Notes: a model not told the origin generated them from the letters alone. Numbered from the stretch's first letter, positions 1 through 7,567 are shown. The stretch: DNA of 33,713 nucleotides from Actinomycetota bacterium (GCA_016195215.1 JACPZY010000168.1:1-33713); one strand, 5' to 3'. Made by a program: numbers and translations.

Positions 1-2
1 AG

Positions 3-308
3 GAGAGAGAGATGACAGATCTTCATCTGAAGTGGATGGATGAGCCAGGCCCCACTGATGTGCTCTCTTTTCCAATGGATGAACTTCGCCCAGGCTCCAA
101 AGAGGTCGGAATTCTTGGCGACATTGTTCTCTGTCCAGCTGTGGCAATGACTCAGGCGAAGGAGGCAGGACATGACTTCGATCATGAAATGTCAATCTTG
201 AGTGTCCATGGACTCTTACATATTGTGGGCTATGACCACGCCACTGCTGCGGATGAAAAAGAAATGTTTACGCGCCAGGAATCAATAGTGGATCGGTGGA
301 AGAATTGA
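3..308 (+). CDS. ybeY: Endoribonuclease YbeY, 5'-truncated by window edge
   Basis: YbeY is a zinc-dependent single-strand RNase of the UPF0054 family that acts in 16S rRNA 3'-end maturation and ribosome quality control. The visible part holds the family core: the segment PTDVLSFPMDE near the start and the zinc-binding signature HGLLHIVGYDH near the C-terminus, whose three histidines bind the metal. The ORF track begins at ATG 12, but the frame stays open to the window edge and reads ERE before that methionine. Family members are about 150 residues and about 100 are seen here, so the true start lies upstream and the N-terminal third is missing. The 3' end overlaps the GTG start of the next gene by 13 nt, which suggests translational coupling. 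In actinobacteria phoH usually precedes ybeY, but it is not visible here. Confidence 0.95.
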   Translation, partial: EREMTDLHLKWMDEPGPTDVLSFPMDELRPGSKEVGILGDIVLCPAVAMTQAKEAGHDFDHEMSILSVHGLLHIVGYDHATAADEKEMFTRQESIVDRWKN

Positions 309-1591
309 ATTCTTTACTAGTTCTCTTCATCGTGCTTCTTCTCGCATTCGCGGGATTCCTTGCCGGCAGCGAGGCTGCACTTACCTCGATTTCCCGTGTC
401 AAGATAGAGGAACTAGAGCGCCTCAGTGGCGGCGCTATTCTCCGCCGTGTCACTCGGGATCTCGCTCGATACCTCAATGTCGCACTCCTAGTCCGAAAAA
501 CCTGTGAACTTTCTGCGACGGTTCTTCTCTCTGTCATCCTCCTTCGCGTGTTAGACGGAGGCCAGGCGCTCTTTCTGACTGTTGTAATTATGGTCGTTGT
601 TTCTTACGTCATAGTTGGTGTCGGGCCGCGAACACTTGGAAAACAGAATCCGCATTTCTGGGCGCGCAGTGGCGCAGTTGTCACCTTCTATTTGGCTTAC
701 ATTCTTACCCCGATCACCTCACTTCTTATTGCGCTGGGGAATGCCATCACCCCGGGCAAAGGCTTTAGGCAGGGTCCCTTTGCTAACGAAGCAGAACTTC
801 GCGATTTGGTAGATCAGGCACACGAGCGTGGGCTCGTGGAGTCAGATGAACACGAAATGATTCACTCAGTCTTTGAACTCGGAGACACACTTGTCCGCGA
901 GCTCATGGTCCCTCGAATTGAAATGGTCTGGATTGAGAAGGATAAAACGCTTCGACAAGCGCTCTCTCTTGCGCTCCGCTCTGGGTTTTCCCGCATCCCA
1001 GTGGTAGGCGAGGATATCGATAATATTATTGGCATTGCTTATGTTAAAGATCTAGCAAAGCGTGCTCTCGATCACCACGAAGCTGAGCAGAGTGAACGAG
1101 TCGAACTCCTGATGCGACCAGCCACTTTCGTCCCGGAAAATAAAATTGCGGCAGAGCTTCTCAAGGATATGCAGCGCAATCAGATCCACTTGGCGATTGT
1201 GATCGATGAATACGGTGGAACGGCGGGAATCATCACGATCGAGGATATTATCGAGGAGATCGTCGGTGAAATTGAAGACGAGTACGACGACGGAGAAGAA
1301 GAGTTCTCATGGCTCAGCGATGGCAAGGCAAGAGCCCAAGCCGGCTTGCACGTGGAAGATTTTGCACGCGAACTAGAAATCTCGGTACCTGAAGCCGAGT
1401 ATCACGATGTAGATACGATCGGTGGGCTTATGGCCAAGAAATTGGGACGAGTCCCGATTCCGGGAAGCACAATCTTCTTAAGCGGATGGAACATAACCGC
1501 AGAGCGTCCGATAGGTCGCCGTCGAAGAATTAGTAGCGTATTAGTGGAACGCGAGGCACCCTCAGGCATGGAAGAGCATGACGAACTCTAG
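296..1591 (+). CDS. CBS-domain membrane protein, HlyC/CorC (DUF21) family
   Basis: This is a 431-residue membrane protein of the CNNM/CorC family, whose members are linked to magnesium or cobalt export and magnesium homeostasis. The older name hemolysin does not describe the function. The first 150 or so residues form the DUF21 transmembrane domain, including the motif GSEAALTSISRVKIEELE. A soluble linker (LRDLVDQAHERGLVESDEHE) follows, then a pair of CBS domains at about residues 195-325 (VPRIEMVWI, GIAYVKDL, IDEYGGTAGIITIEDI) that in relatives bind adenine nucleotides. A C-terminal CorC_HlyC transporter-associated domain occupies about 340-415. The start is GTG at 296, inside the end of ybeY. 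The 3' end overlaps the next gene by 14 nt, so ybeY, this gene and the next look like one translationally coupled operon. The family call is firm; the transported ion is inferred from the family only. Confidence 0.93.
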   Translation: MEELNSLLVLFIVLLLAFAGFLAGSEAALTSISRVKIEELERLSGGAILRRVTRDLARYLNVALLVRKTCELSATVLLSVILLRVLDGGQALFLTVVIMVVVSYVIVGVGPRTLGKQNPHFWARSGAVVTFYLAYILTPITSLLIALGNAITPGKGFRQGPFANEAELRDLVDQAHERGLVESDEHEMIHSVFELGDTLVRELMVPRIEMVWIEKDKTLRQALSLALRSGFSRIPVVGEDIDNIIGIAYVKDLAKRALDHHEAEQSERVELLMRPATFVPENKIAAELLKDMQRNQIHLAIVIDEYGGTAGIITIEDIIEEIVGEIEDEYDDGEEEFSWLSDGKARAQAGLHVEDFARELEISVPEAEYHDVDTIGGLMAKKLGRVPIPGSTIFLSGWNITAERPIGRRRRISSVLVEREAPSGMEEHDEL

Positions 1592-1919
1592 TTTTAATAT
1601 TGGTGATTTTAGATATTCCGAGAATCAGAAATTAGGTGTACTCGCACGAGCCACCATTCGCCGCACGGGAGCCACGCAAGCTGCAGCCCTTCGCGATGAC
1701 ACCGGCCGCACTTACGTGGCGCGAAACATTACAACTGCCAATTTCATCGCAGATGCCCTAGAGGCAGTTTTTACTGTTGCTATGGCAAGTCAGATTGACA
1801 CTATTGAGGCGATTGTTCTTGCCGGCCAGGGTCCAATCAATGTAAAACCCGCACGTGAGTACACTCCTGCTTGCCTCATCTGGGTTGTTAATGAAGATGG
1901 CGAATTGGAGTCCCTCTAA
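1578..1919 (+). CDS. Cytidine deaminase-like protein lacking the zinc site
   Basis: This 113-residue protein sits where actinobacteria carry a small gene annotated as cytidine deaminase, right after the CBS membrane protein. The sequence has deaminase-fold features (LGVLARATIRRTGATQAAALRDDTGRTYVA, then a helix DALEAVFTVAMASQ). The zinc motifs of true cytidine deaminases are absent: where HAE would be expected it reads ALEA, and no PCxxC is present. It is therefore unlikely to deaminate cytidine and may be a structural or ligand-binding remnant that has been kept by selection. Start ATG 1578 overlaps the upstream gene, with a purine-rich GGAAGAG just before it. In other actinobacteria era often follows this gene; here a separately promoted FAH-family gene comes next. 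Confidence 0.75.
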   Translation: MTNSSFNIGDFRYSENQKLGVLARATIRRTGATQAAALRDDTGRTYVARNITTANFIADALEAVFTVAMASQIDTIEAIVLAGQGPINVKPAREYTPACLIWVVNEDGELESL

Positions 1920-1926
1920 GGCACGA

Positions 1927-1932
1927 TACCCT
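1927..1932 (+). promoter_or_regulatory. -10 hexamer TACCCT of a leaderless start (FAH gene)
   Basis: TACCCT fits the actinobacterial -10 consensus TANNNT and lies exactly 6 nt before the ATG at 1939. A transcript from it would begin at or next to the start codon, and no Shine-Dalgarno sequence precedes the gene. The same hexamer and spacing recur at six other starts in this window. Confidence 0.6.
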
Positions 1933-1938
1933 TGCCTC

Positions 1939-2733
1939 ATGCGTATCGTTCGTTTCTCTCCCGCTGCTGCCGACCCAACTCTCGAACTTGGGAAAGACCC
2001 ACTTTTTGGAGTCTTGGCTGAGGGATCCATCGCGGTAATCAACGGAGATCCGCTCTATATGGGAGCCAACCCAACGGGCAAAGTCATTCCTCTTTCGCAG
2101 GTCCGCCTGCTTGCGCCAGTTCTTCCACGGAGCAAGGTCGTCTGCATTGGGAAGAACTACGCCGATCACGCCAAGGAGATGGGTGGGGAGGTCCCGCAGG
2201 AACCAATCATTTTCCTCAAACCAAATACCTCTGTGATTGGGCCGGGCGACACAATTGCATGGCCGGCCATGAGCGATCGCGTGGATTTCGAAGCTGAATT
2301 GGCGATTGTCATCGGCCGAATATGCAAGGACGTTCCAAAAGAGCGCGCAAGTGATGTCATTTTCGGTTACACCCTTGCCAATGACGTTACGGCACGTGAT
2401 CTTCAGAAAAGAGACGGCCAGTGGACGCGGGCAAAAGGATTCGACACTTTCTGTCCGTTGGGACCGTGGATTGAAACCGATTTCATCCCAGGGAATCAGC
2501 AAATATCGTCGACTCTCAATGGCGAAATAATGCAATCGGCGAAACTCTCGGAGATGATCTTTGATATTCCGACAATTATTAATTTCGTCACTCAGGTAAT
2601 GACTCTTCTGCCAGGAGATGTCATTTTGACTGGTACACCCGCGGGAATTGCTCCGATGCCAGAGAGGTCGGTTATCACAGTGGCTATTGAAGGCCTGGGC
2701 GAATTGACCAATAAGGTGAGTGTTCATGGCTGA
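1939..2733 (+). CDS. Fumarylacetoacetate hydrolase (FAH) family protein
   Basis: The 264-residue product belongs to the FAH superfamily: metal-dependent enzymes that cleave or decarboxylate beta-diketo acids or tautomerise 2-oxo-dienoates. Typical members are 2-hydroxyhepta-2,4-diene-1,7-dioate isomerase and oxaloacetate decarboxylase. Family motifs in order are IGKNYADHAKEMG, FLKPNTSVIGPGD, VDFEAELAIVIG (metal-binding acidic residues), YTLANDVTARDLQ, KGFDTFCPLGPWI and PGDVILTGTPAGIAPM. The ORF track start at 1855 is too early, since it overlaps the upstream gene by more than 60 nt. ATG 1939 follows a leaderless promoter and begins the conserved sequence MRIVRF. The 3' end overlaps gltX by 8 nt, the same FAH-gltX pairing seen in mycobacteria. 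The exact substrate cannot be told from sequence. Confidence 0.9.
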   Translation: MRIVRFSPAAADPTLELGKDPLFGVLAEGSIAVINGDPLYMGANPTGKVIPLSQVRLLAPVLPRSKVVCIGKNYADHAKEMGGEVPQEPIIFLKPNTSVIGPGDTIAWPAMSDRVDFEAELAIVIGRICKDVPKERASDVIFGYTLANDVTARDLQKRDGQWTRAKGFDTFCPLGPWIETDFIPGNQQISSTLNGEIMQSAKLSEMIFDIPTIINFVTQVMTLLPGDVILTGTPAGIAPMPERSVITVAIEGLGELTNKVSVHG

Positions 2734-4186
2734 GATAAAAGTACGAGTCCGTTTTGCTCCCTCGCCAACAGGCGATCTTCATGTAGGAAATATTCGCACC
2801 GCCCTTTTTGATTGGGCTTACGCGCGACACACTGGCGGCACTTTCATCTTCCGTATTGAAGACACCGATACAACTCGTGTCACCGACGAGTACATCACAG
2901 CCGCAATCGACACTCTCCGCTGGTTGGGTCTGCAATGGGATGAAGGCCCAGAAGTCGGTGGCAACTTTGGCCCCTACCTTCAATCGCAGCGTCTGGATCT
3001 CTACTCCCATTGGGCGCAGAAATTTCTAGATCAGAAAGATGCGTACTACTGCTTCTGCACGGCCGAGGAGCTGGAAGCCCGTCGCGAAGCGCAGCGAGCA
3101 GCAAACGTCGCACCGGGCTATGACGGTCAATGTCGCAACCTCAGTGATGATCAGATTGCGACCTTTAGAGCACAGGGTCGCTCACCTGTCATCCGTATGC
3201 GTATGCCTGATGGCCATACAACATTTGTTGACCAGATCCGTGGCGAACTCTCCTTCGATCACAAATTTGTTCCTGACTTTGTTCTTGTACGAGGCGATGG
3301 CTCGCCTCTCTATACCCTCGCAGTTGCAGTAGATGATGTCCTGATGAAGGTTACTCACATTCTTCGTGGAGAGGATCTTCTTTCCTCCACTCCGCGCCAG
3401 ATTCGTGTCTATCAGGCAATGGGTCTAAAGGATGAAGAGTTTCCGACTTTTGCGCATCTGCCATTTGTTATGGGACAGGACAATGCAAAATTGTCGAAAC
3501 GAAATGGCGAAGTTTCCATCGCATGGTACCGAGAAGCAGGTTTCTTGCCGGAAGCGATCTGTAACTACCTGGCACTTCTTGGTTGGTCTCCAGGGGAAGA
3601 TCGTGAAAATATCACAATGAAGGAATTGACCGAGCTCTTCACTGTTGAGCGCGTCAATAGTTCACCGGCTCGATTCGATATGAAGAAACTTGAAGCGATA
3701 AACGGAGACAAGATTCGCGCACTCTCAGTTGAGGAGTTTCTTAACTGGTCGTTACCGTTCTTGAAGAAGTCCGATGTGATTACAGGTACGGATGAGGAAA
3801 TTGCACTCGTTAGAGCCGCCCTTCCGATTATTCAAGAGCGCATTACGAAATTGAGTGAAATTCCAGGGATGCTCAAATTCTTATTTGTTAAGGACTTCTA
3901 TGTGGAGTTGGAATCAATTTCCAAGGTGACGGATTCAGATTCGAAGGAAGTCTTACGACGAACCCTTGATGAGTTAACTCCTCTCAGGGATTGGACACAT
4001 TCATCCATTGAAGCTGCTCTTCGATCCTCTCTCATTGAGAGGATGGGTCTAAAGCCGCGTGTCGCATTTGGCTCAGTTCGTATCGCAGTAACAGGCAGCA
4101 CCGTTTCGCCTCCATTATTTGAATCAATGGAATTACTCGGCAAAAAGGTTTGCCTAGAGCGGATCTCATCGGCTCTTACCCTCTAA
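2726..4186 (+). CDS. gltX: Glutamate--tRNA ligase (GluRS)
   Basis: This class I aminoacyl-tRNA synthetase charges tRNA-Glu with glutamate. Most actinobacteria lack GlnRS, so it probably also charges tRNA-Gln for later amidation by GatCAB; that is inferred from the lineage. The 486-residue length is normal. The HIGH-type motif appears as SPTGDLHVGN near residue 10 and the KMSKS-type motif as AKLSKRNGEVS near residue 250. The catalytic Rossmann fold is followed by a helical anticodon-binding domain. The ORF track starts at GTG 2720, but ATG 2726 gives the usual N-terminus MAEIKVRVRFAPSP and overlaps the FAH stop as ATGGCTGA, so the two genes are coupled. tRNA-Gln follows 40 nt downstream and tRNA-Glu further on, so the enzyme sits next to its own substrates. 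Confidence 0.97.
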   Translation: MAEIKVRVRFAPSPTGDLHVGNIRTALFDWAYARHTGGTFIFRIEDTDTTRVTDEYITAAIDTLRWLGLQWDEGPEVGGNFGPYLQSQRLDLYSHWAQKFLDQKDAYYCFCTAEELEARREAQRAANVAPGYDGQCRNLSDDQIATFRAQGRSPVIRMRMPDGHTTFVDQIRGELSFDHKFVPDFVLVRGDGSPLYTLAVAVDDVLMKVTHILRGEDLLSSTPRQIRVYQAMGLKDEEFPTFAHLPFVMGQDNAKLSKRNGEVSIAWYREAGFLPEAICNYLALLGWSPGEDRENITMKELTELFTVERVNSSPARFDMKKLEAINGDKIRALSVEEFLNWSLPFLKKSDVITGTDEEIALVRAALPIIQERITKLSEIPGMLKFLFVKDFYVELESISKVTDSDSKEVLRRTLDELTPLRDWTHSSIEAALRSSLIERMGLKPRVAFGSVRIAVTGSTVSPPLFESMELLGKKVCLERISSALTL

Positions 4187-4195
4187 TTTCTACGG

Positions 4196-4201
4196 TATCC
4201 T
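4196..4201 (+). promoter_or_regulatory. Probable -10 element for tRNA-Gln
   Basis: TATCCT matches TANNNT and lies 25 nt before the first base of tRNA-Gln, between the gltX stop and the tRNA. Transcription from here would leave a leader of about 18 nt to be removed by RNase P. No good -35 element is seen. An ATG lies close downstream but opens no supported reading frame, so the element is assigned to the tRNA. Confidence 0.4.
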
Positions 4202-4208
4202 TTGCAAT

Positions 4209-4231
4209 GCCTTTTGGGGCGCCTTTTGGGG
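4209..4231 (+). repeat. Tandem 11-bp duplication at the 5' edge of tRNA-Gln
   Basis: GCCTTTTGGGG occurs twice with a single C between the copies (4209-4219 and 4221-4231). The second copy runs into the acceptor stem (TGGGGTA) of tRNA-Gln, so the first five bases of the tRNA are duplicated just upstream. It looks like a local slippage duplication. Confidence 0.8.
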
Positions 4232-4298
4232 TATGGGGTAATTGGCAGCCCTGCTGATTCTGGTTCAGTAAGTCTAGGTTCGAGTCCTGGTACCCCAG
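4227..4298 (+). tRNA. tRNA-Gln (anticodon CTG)
   Basis: A full cloverleaf can be drawn. The acceptor stem TGGGGTA pairs with TACCCCA. The D stem GGGT pairs with GCCC, with one G-U pair. The anticodon stem GCTGA/TCAGT encloses the loop TTCTGGT, giving anticodon CTG, which reads CAG. The T arm is CTAGG-TTCGAGT-CCTGG and the discriminator base is G. The 3' CCA is not encoded, since GCA follows. Placement after gltX agrees with actinobacterial gene order. In related genomes tRNA-Glu follows directly; here a protein-coding gene lies between them. Confidence 0.95.
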
Positions 4299-4362
4299 CA
4301 AAAGAAACCAATTTTATTTATCAAGATCATTTTTTGTCCTGTTTATTACTTTGGAACTTTGA

Positions 4363-4368
4363 TACAGT
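4363..4368 (+). promoter_or_regulatory. -10 hexamer TACAGT of a leaderless start (nuclease gene)
   Basis: TACAGT fits TANNNT and is separated from ATG 4375 by exactly 6 nt (GAAAAT). No Shine-Dalgarno sequence is present. The gene looks foreign by base composition, yet its start region follows the same leaderless layout as the host genes. Confidence 0.55.
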
Positions 4369-4374
4369 GAAAAT

Positions 4375-5619
4375 ATGAATGACAACCTCTTGGGAATAAT
4401 TGAAAGATATAAAAAAGACCGAGAGTCTGTATATAACACCTGGTTTATTGATAACGAGGAAAGATTAAAAGCCTTCCGAACTATAAGACGCGGTATTTTT
4501 ATGGTTGTTGAATCTATCAAGATGAATAACTTTGGGAATAATTTTAAGGGATCTTCTCTAGAAACCGTTCTTAATTGTATAAGCGAACAGAAGCAAGTTT
4601 TTAGAGGTGCTTATCATCCCTTTTGTTGGAAACCTAAATTGAGAATTCCCGATATCTATGAAAATGAGAAGAATAAAAAAATGTTTGGACAGTTTTTGGA
4701 AAGATGCCTAACGGTTAGCGATGAAGCGAGACTAGTATCGGAAATAATTAAACTTGATCAAGAAAAAATAAAAGGATTAGGTCCTGCAGTTGCAAACATA
4801 CTATATTTCTTACATCCTGCAATATTTCCTCCATTCAATACGGCTATTGTAAAAGGATACAATGCTTTAGTTGGTGAAAGAATAAAGCTTGGCTCATGGA
4901 CTGAATACCTTAAGATGAGAGAGGGATTAGCGAGATTAAACAAAGAATACAGGAATGAGTTGTCAAGCGATTATGGAGCAATTGCAGGTCTTTTATTTGA
5001 AATAGGATCTGGAAAACTACTGATCGAGGATGAAACATTTCTAACAGAAAAAGAAAAAGATGAATTTACGAAAAAAGTGGATCAGAGACATTTGGAAGTA
5101 GCATTAGAAAAGGAGGAAGAAGATTTACATTCAGAGATGCAGTATCATTTATTGAAAATAGGGAAAGCACTCGGATATAACGTTGCTGTTGCTTCAAATG
5201 ATAAATCAAAATCGTATAGGAATAGCCCATTTTCTTCATTCGAACTTTCTAAGATTTCTGGAGATAAAAGTAAAGAGTTAACAACCATTGGCTTAATAGA
5301 TGTGTTATGGCTCAATAAAGATACAAATAAAGTAATTGCTGGATTCGAAGTCGAAAAGAGCACATCAATCTATTCTGGTATTTTGAGATTGTCAGACCTA
5401 TTTCTTTCAGCATTTCAAAATGAAGTTGATCTGTACATTGTAGCTCCTGATTCAAGAGAAAAAGAGGTAACATTTCAATTAAAGAGGCCGTCAATCAAGA
5501 GCAATGGGATTTATCTAAGGTATATTCTTTTTTCAGATTTAAGACAGCACTGTGAATCTATTTGTGCTTTTGGGGAAGACAAATCGACTATCGGAAAAAT
5601 TGCAAAAATTGCATCCTAG
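4375..5619 (+). CDS. Orphan PD-(D/E)XK-like nuclease with helix-hairpin-helix-like region; probable acquired defence gene
   Basis: The 414-residue protein is far more AT-rich than its neighbours, with many AAA, ATA and AGA codons, and looks horizontally acquired. Residues about 125-165 read KIKGLGPAVANILYFL followed by PPFNTAIVKG, which resembles the helix-hairpin-helix region of DNA glycosylase folds. A charged helical linker spans about 220-258. From about 250 (EMQYHLLKIGKALGYNVAVA) to the end the sequence resembles a nuclease domain found in restriction-type proteins. The segment GLIDVLWL (Asp about 309) is followed by GFEVEKSTSIYSGILRLSDL (EVEK about 325-328) and DLYIVAPDSREKEV, an arrangement expected of a PD-(D/E)XK active site. 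No methyltransferase, specificity subunit or antitoxin is adjacent, so it is not a classical restriction-modification pair. It could be a solitary restriction-like or DNA-repair nuclease. The family is recognised from motifs only; the function is inferred. Confidence 0.6.
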   Translation: MNDNLLGIIERYKKDRESVYNTWFIDNEERLKAFRTIRRGIFMVVESIKMNNFGNNFKGSSLETVLNCISEQKQVFRGAYHPFCWKPKLRIPDIYENEKNKKMFGQFLERCLTVSDEARLVSEIIKLDQEKIKGLGPAVANILYFLHPAIFPPFNTAIVKGYNALVGERIKLGSWTEYLKMREGLARLNKEYRNELSSDYGAIAGLLFEIGSGKLLIEDETFLTEKEKDEFTKKVDQRHLEVALEKEEEDLHSEMQYHLLKIGKALGYNVAVASNDKSKSYRNSPFSSFELSKISGDKSKELTTIGLIDVLWLNKDTNKVIAGFEVEKSTSIYSGILRLSDLFLSAFQNEVDLYIVAPDSREKEVTFQLKRPSIKSNGIYLRYILFSDLRQHCESICAFGEDKSTIGKIAKIAS

Positions 5620-5750
5620 GTAGATAAAAGGTGATTTGGCCACAGATTAGCCATTAAGATGCTGACGTTGGCCAAGACTGCCTGCGATGCTACGTAATGA
5701 AGATTTGCCTAGATGGGAAAAGCGGAGGACGATTCACATCTAGGAACTAG
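5620..5750 (+). other. Spacer between nuclease gene and tRNA-Glu with inverted repeat
   Basis: No gene is seen in these 131 nt. An exact 8-bp inverted repeat, CCTAGATG (5708-5715) and CATCTAGG (5737-5744), ends 6 nt before tRNA-Glu and encloses 21 nt. It could be a hairpin in the tRNA leader, a binding site or an old insertion scar. No copy of the tRNA-Gln 3' end is found here, so the nuclease gene has no obvious att duplication. Confidence 0.5.
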
Positions 5751-5823
5751 GGCCCCGTCGTCTAGCGGCCTAGGACTCTGGCTTCTCAAGCCAGCTACGA
5801 GGGTTCGAATCCCTTCGGGGCTA
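5751..5823 (+). tRNA. tRNA-Glu (anticodon CTC)
   Basis: The cloverleaf is complete. Acceptor GGCCCCG pairs with CGGGGCT with a terminal G-U pair. The anticodon stem CTGGC/GCCAG encloses the loop TTCTCAA, giving anticodon CTC, which reads GAG. The T arm is GAGGG-TTCGAAT-CCCTT and the discriminator is A. CCA is not encoded. A degenerate copy of its 3' third and of the following 15 nt lies at 11929-11975, which points to use of this tRNA as an integration target. Confidence 0.95.
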
Positions 5824-5907
5824 CTATTGGTTTATTTTGGGTACGCAGTAGCCTTTTCCGTCATTTACTCGACTGTTTCTTGTTAGAAATTCCACCTACC
5901 CCTAGTC

Positions 5908-5936
5908 TTGACATTCGACATCTCGAGCCGGAATTT
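5908..5936 (+). promoter_or_regulatory. Possible promoter of the sensor kinase gene
   Basis: A perfect -35 hexamer TTGACA (5908-5913) is followed after 17 nt by GAATTT (5931-5936), a poor -10; TTTAAT three bases later is an alternative. It lies 18 nt before the TTG start of the kinase. The rest of 5824-5953 shows nothing I can name. Confidence 0.4.
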
Positions 5937-5953
5937 AATTTGCAAGGACACCA

Positions 5954-6847
5954 TTGAAAACTTGGATAGTAGTATCGATTGCTTTCGCGCAACTTCTCGG
6001 TTTCGTATCAGTAGTCGTTGCTCTGGCACGACAGGAGACAGCTCCGGGGATAGTAATTGGCGCGATAGTGCTATTAGTCACAATTGCATTATTGATCATC
6101 GGAAACTATCAATGGAGATCCCTTCGCGCGGACATAAATCGAGTACGACTTGTAGCGAGACAGTCAGCTGATCGCTTTCCAATCATTAGCCATGAAATAA
6201 GAACTCCGCTCTCCCTTATAAAAGGTGCTAGTGACCTTTTGCTTGAGGAATCCCCCGGGAAGTTGAATGCGCGACAAAAGGGATTCATGAGGAGCATTAG
6301 TGCCAATTCTATGAACTTAGTGGACCTCGCGGAGGACCTGCTCACTCAAGCTCGTATTGACTCCGGATTATTTACTATGAAAATGGACAGGGTGGATCTG
6401 AGATCCATTTGCCAAGGCATTGTCAAGGAATTGCACAGCGCCCTCCATATAGAAATTGCGTTGGATTCATCTGGCGCTCCACCCAAATTGTGGGTCGACT
6501 CAAAATTGATCAAACAAGCCCTGATAAATTTAATTAACAATGCTGTTAAAGCAAGTCCGGAAGCCTCGATCATCAATGTGAAACTAAGTAGCACGGACTT
6601 TGGTGTGAATATCGTAGTGAGTGACAATGGTTCAGGAATGAATGACGAAGCCCGAGCCAGACTTTTTCAGCGATTTGCGAGCGGCCATCCACTTAGAGAT
6701 GGGACGGGCCTAGGTCTGGTGATAACGAAGGAAATTGCTGAAATGCACGGGGGAACTTTATTTGTCGATACGGTTATGGGAAAGGGTACAACTATTATTA
6801 TGTCGCTACCAAATATAGTGAAAGCCAACGTGGATGAGCAATCTTGA
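5954..6847 (+). CDS. Membrane sensor histidine kinase of a two-component system
   Basis: The 297-residue protein has two predicted transmembrane segments in the first 52 residues (IVVSIAFAQLLGFVSVVVAL and GIVIGAIVLLVTIALLIIG) separated by only about ten residues. It therefore has almost no extracellular sensor domain and may sense within the membrane or through a partner. The HisKA domain carries SHEIRTPLSLIKGA with the phospho-accepting His near residue 79. The HATPase_c domain shows the N box (LINNAVKAS), G1 (DNGSGM) and G2 (GTGLGLVI). The start is TTG 5954 after AAGGA; no in-frame ATG precedes the first helix. The 3' end overlaps the response regulator by 14 nt, so the two are co-translated. 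Its position just upstream of a binding-protein ABC importer suggests control of that importer. Confidence 0.88.
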   Translation: MKTWIVVSIAFAQLLGFVSVVVALARQETAPGIVIGAIVLLVTIALLIIGNYQWRSLRADINRVRLVARQSADRFPIISHEIRTPLSLIKGASDLLLEESPGKLNARQKGFMRSISANSMNLVDLAEDLLTQARIDSGLFTMKMDRVDLRSICQGIVKELHSALHIEIALDSSGAPPKLWVDSKLIKQALINLINNAVKASPEASIINVKLSSTDFGVNIVVSDNGSGMNDEARARLFQRFASGHPLRDGTGLGLVITKEIAEMHGGTLFVDTVMGKGTTIIMSLPNIVKANVDEQS

Positions 6848-7541
6848 TCCAAAACCTTCGGTTCTTATCGTAGATGACGAAATTCAGATGCTCGAGATAA
6901 TTTCTTTTGCTTTGGAAACACAGGGTTTCAACACATCCACCGCAATGAGTGCGATGCAGGCGATGGAACTTTTCGAGAAAGTTAACTACGAAATCCTTAT
7001 CTTGGACGTAATGCTTCCAGATTTCAGTGGGACGTGGGTGTGCAATCAAGTCAGGCAAGTCTCAAATGTGCCGATTATTATGCTGACGGCCAAAGGCGAA
7101 GTTGCTGATCGCGTTGTAGGTTTGGAAGCTGGTGCCGATGATTACGTGGTGAAACCTTTTCATCCTAGAGAGCTTGCCTTGAGAGCTCAGGCGATTGTGA
7201 AGAGAAGCCGCGAAAATCAACGAACGGGCGTTGTGCATCTAGGTTGGTTGGTCATCGACCCCAAGAATGCGACAGTAATGCTCAGAGGACATCGAGTTTC
7301 GCTCTCTCAGAGTGAATTCCGACTTCTCATGGTCTTGACTTTGAATGTTGGCGAAGTCATGGGCGTTGAATATCTCTTACGCGAGGTTTGGGGTGTGGAA
7401 TCGTTAGTGGGTGGAAGGGAGATGGTAAAGACGGCCATATATCGCCTTCGGATAAAACTAGGTGACAGCGTTACCGCACCAGTTTTCATCCAGACAGTGC
7501 GTGGAAAGGGTTACCGAATGACTCGAGGAGACCCGGCTTAA
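6834..7541 (+). CDS. OmpR/PhoB-family response regulator
   Basis: The 235-residue protein has an N-terminal receiver domain with the acidic pair in LIVDDEIQ, the phosphorylation site LILDVMLPD (Asp about 62), the switch residue in IMLTAKG and the conserved Lys in VVKPFHP. A C-terminal winged-helix Trans_reg_C domain covers about residues 135-232 (RVSLSQSEFRLLMVL and TVRGKGYRM). It starts at ATG 6834 inside the end of the kinase gene. The gene that follows, 153 nt away, encodes the binding protein of an ABC importer, and an inverted repeat in that gap is a candidate target of this regulator. The ligand that triggers the system is unknown. Confidence 0.92.
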   Translation: MSNLDPKPSVLIVDDEIQMLEIISFALETQGFNTSTAMSAMQAMELFEKVNYEILILDVMLPDFSGTWVCNQVRQVSNVPIIMLTAKGEVADRVVGLEAGADDYVVKPFHPRELALRAQAIVKRSRENQRTGVVHLGWLVIDPKNATVMLRGHRVSLSQSEFRLLMVLTLNVGEVMGVEYLLREVWGVESLVGGREMVKTAIYRLRIKLGDSVTAPVFIQTVRGKGYRMTRGDPA

Positions 7542-7567
7542 ATCCGCAGGTCGCGAGCACAGTCGAA

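Noticed and set aside
1888-2727. 279-residue minus-strand ORF opposite the FAH gene
   Set aside because: It is a mirror of a gene with clear family motifs; the antisense product shows no recognisable domain or start signal.
4299-5750. att duplication of tRNA-Gln around the nuclease gene
   Set aside because: No copy of the tRNA-Gln 3' end (GGTTCGAGTCCTGG) is found downstream of the gene.
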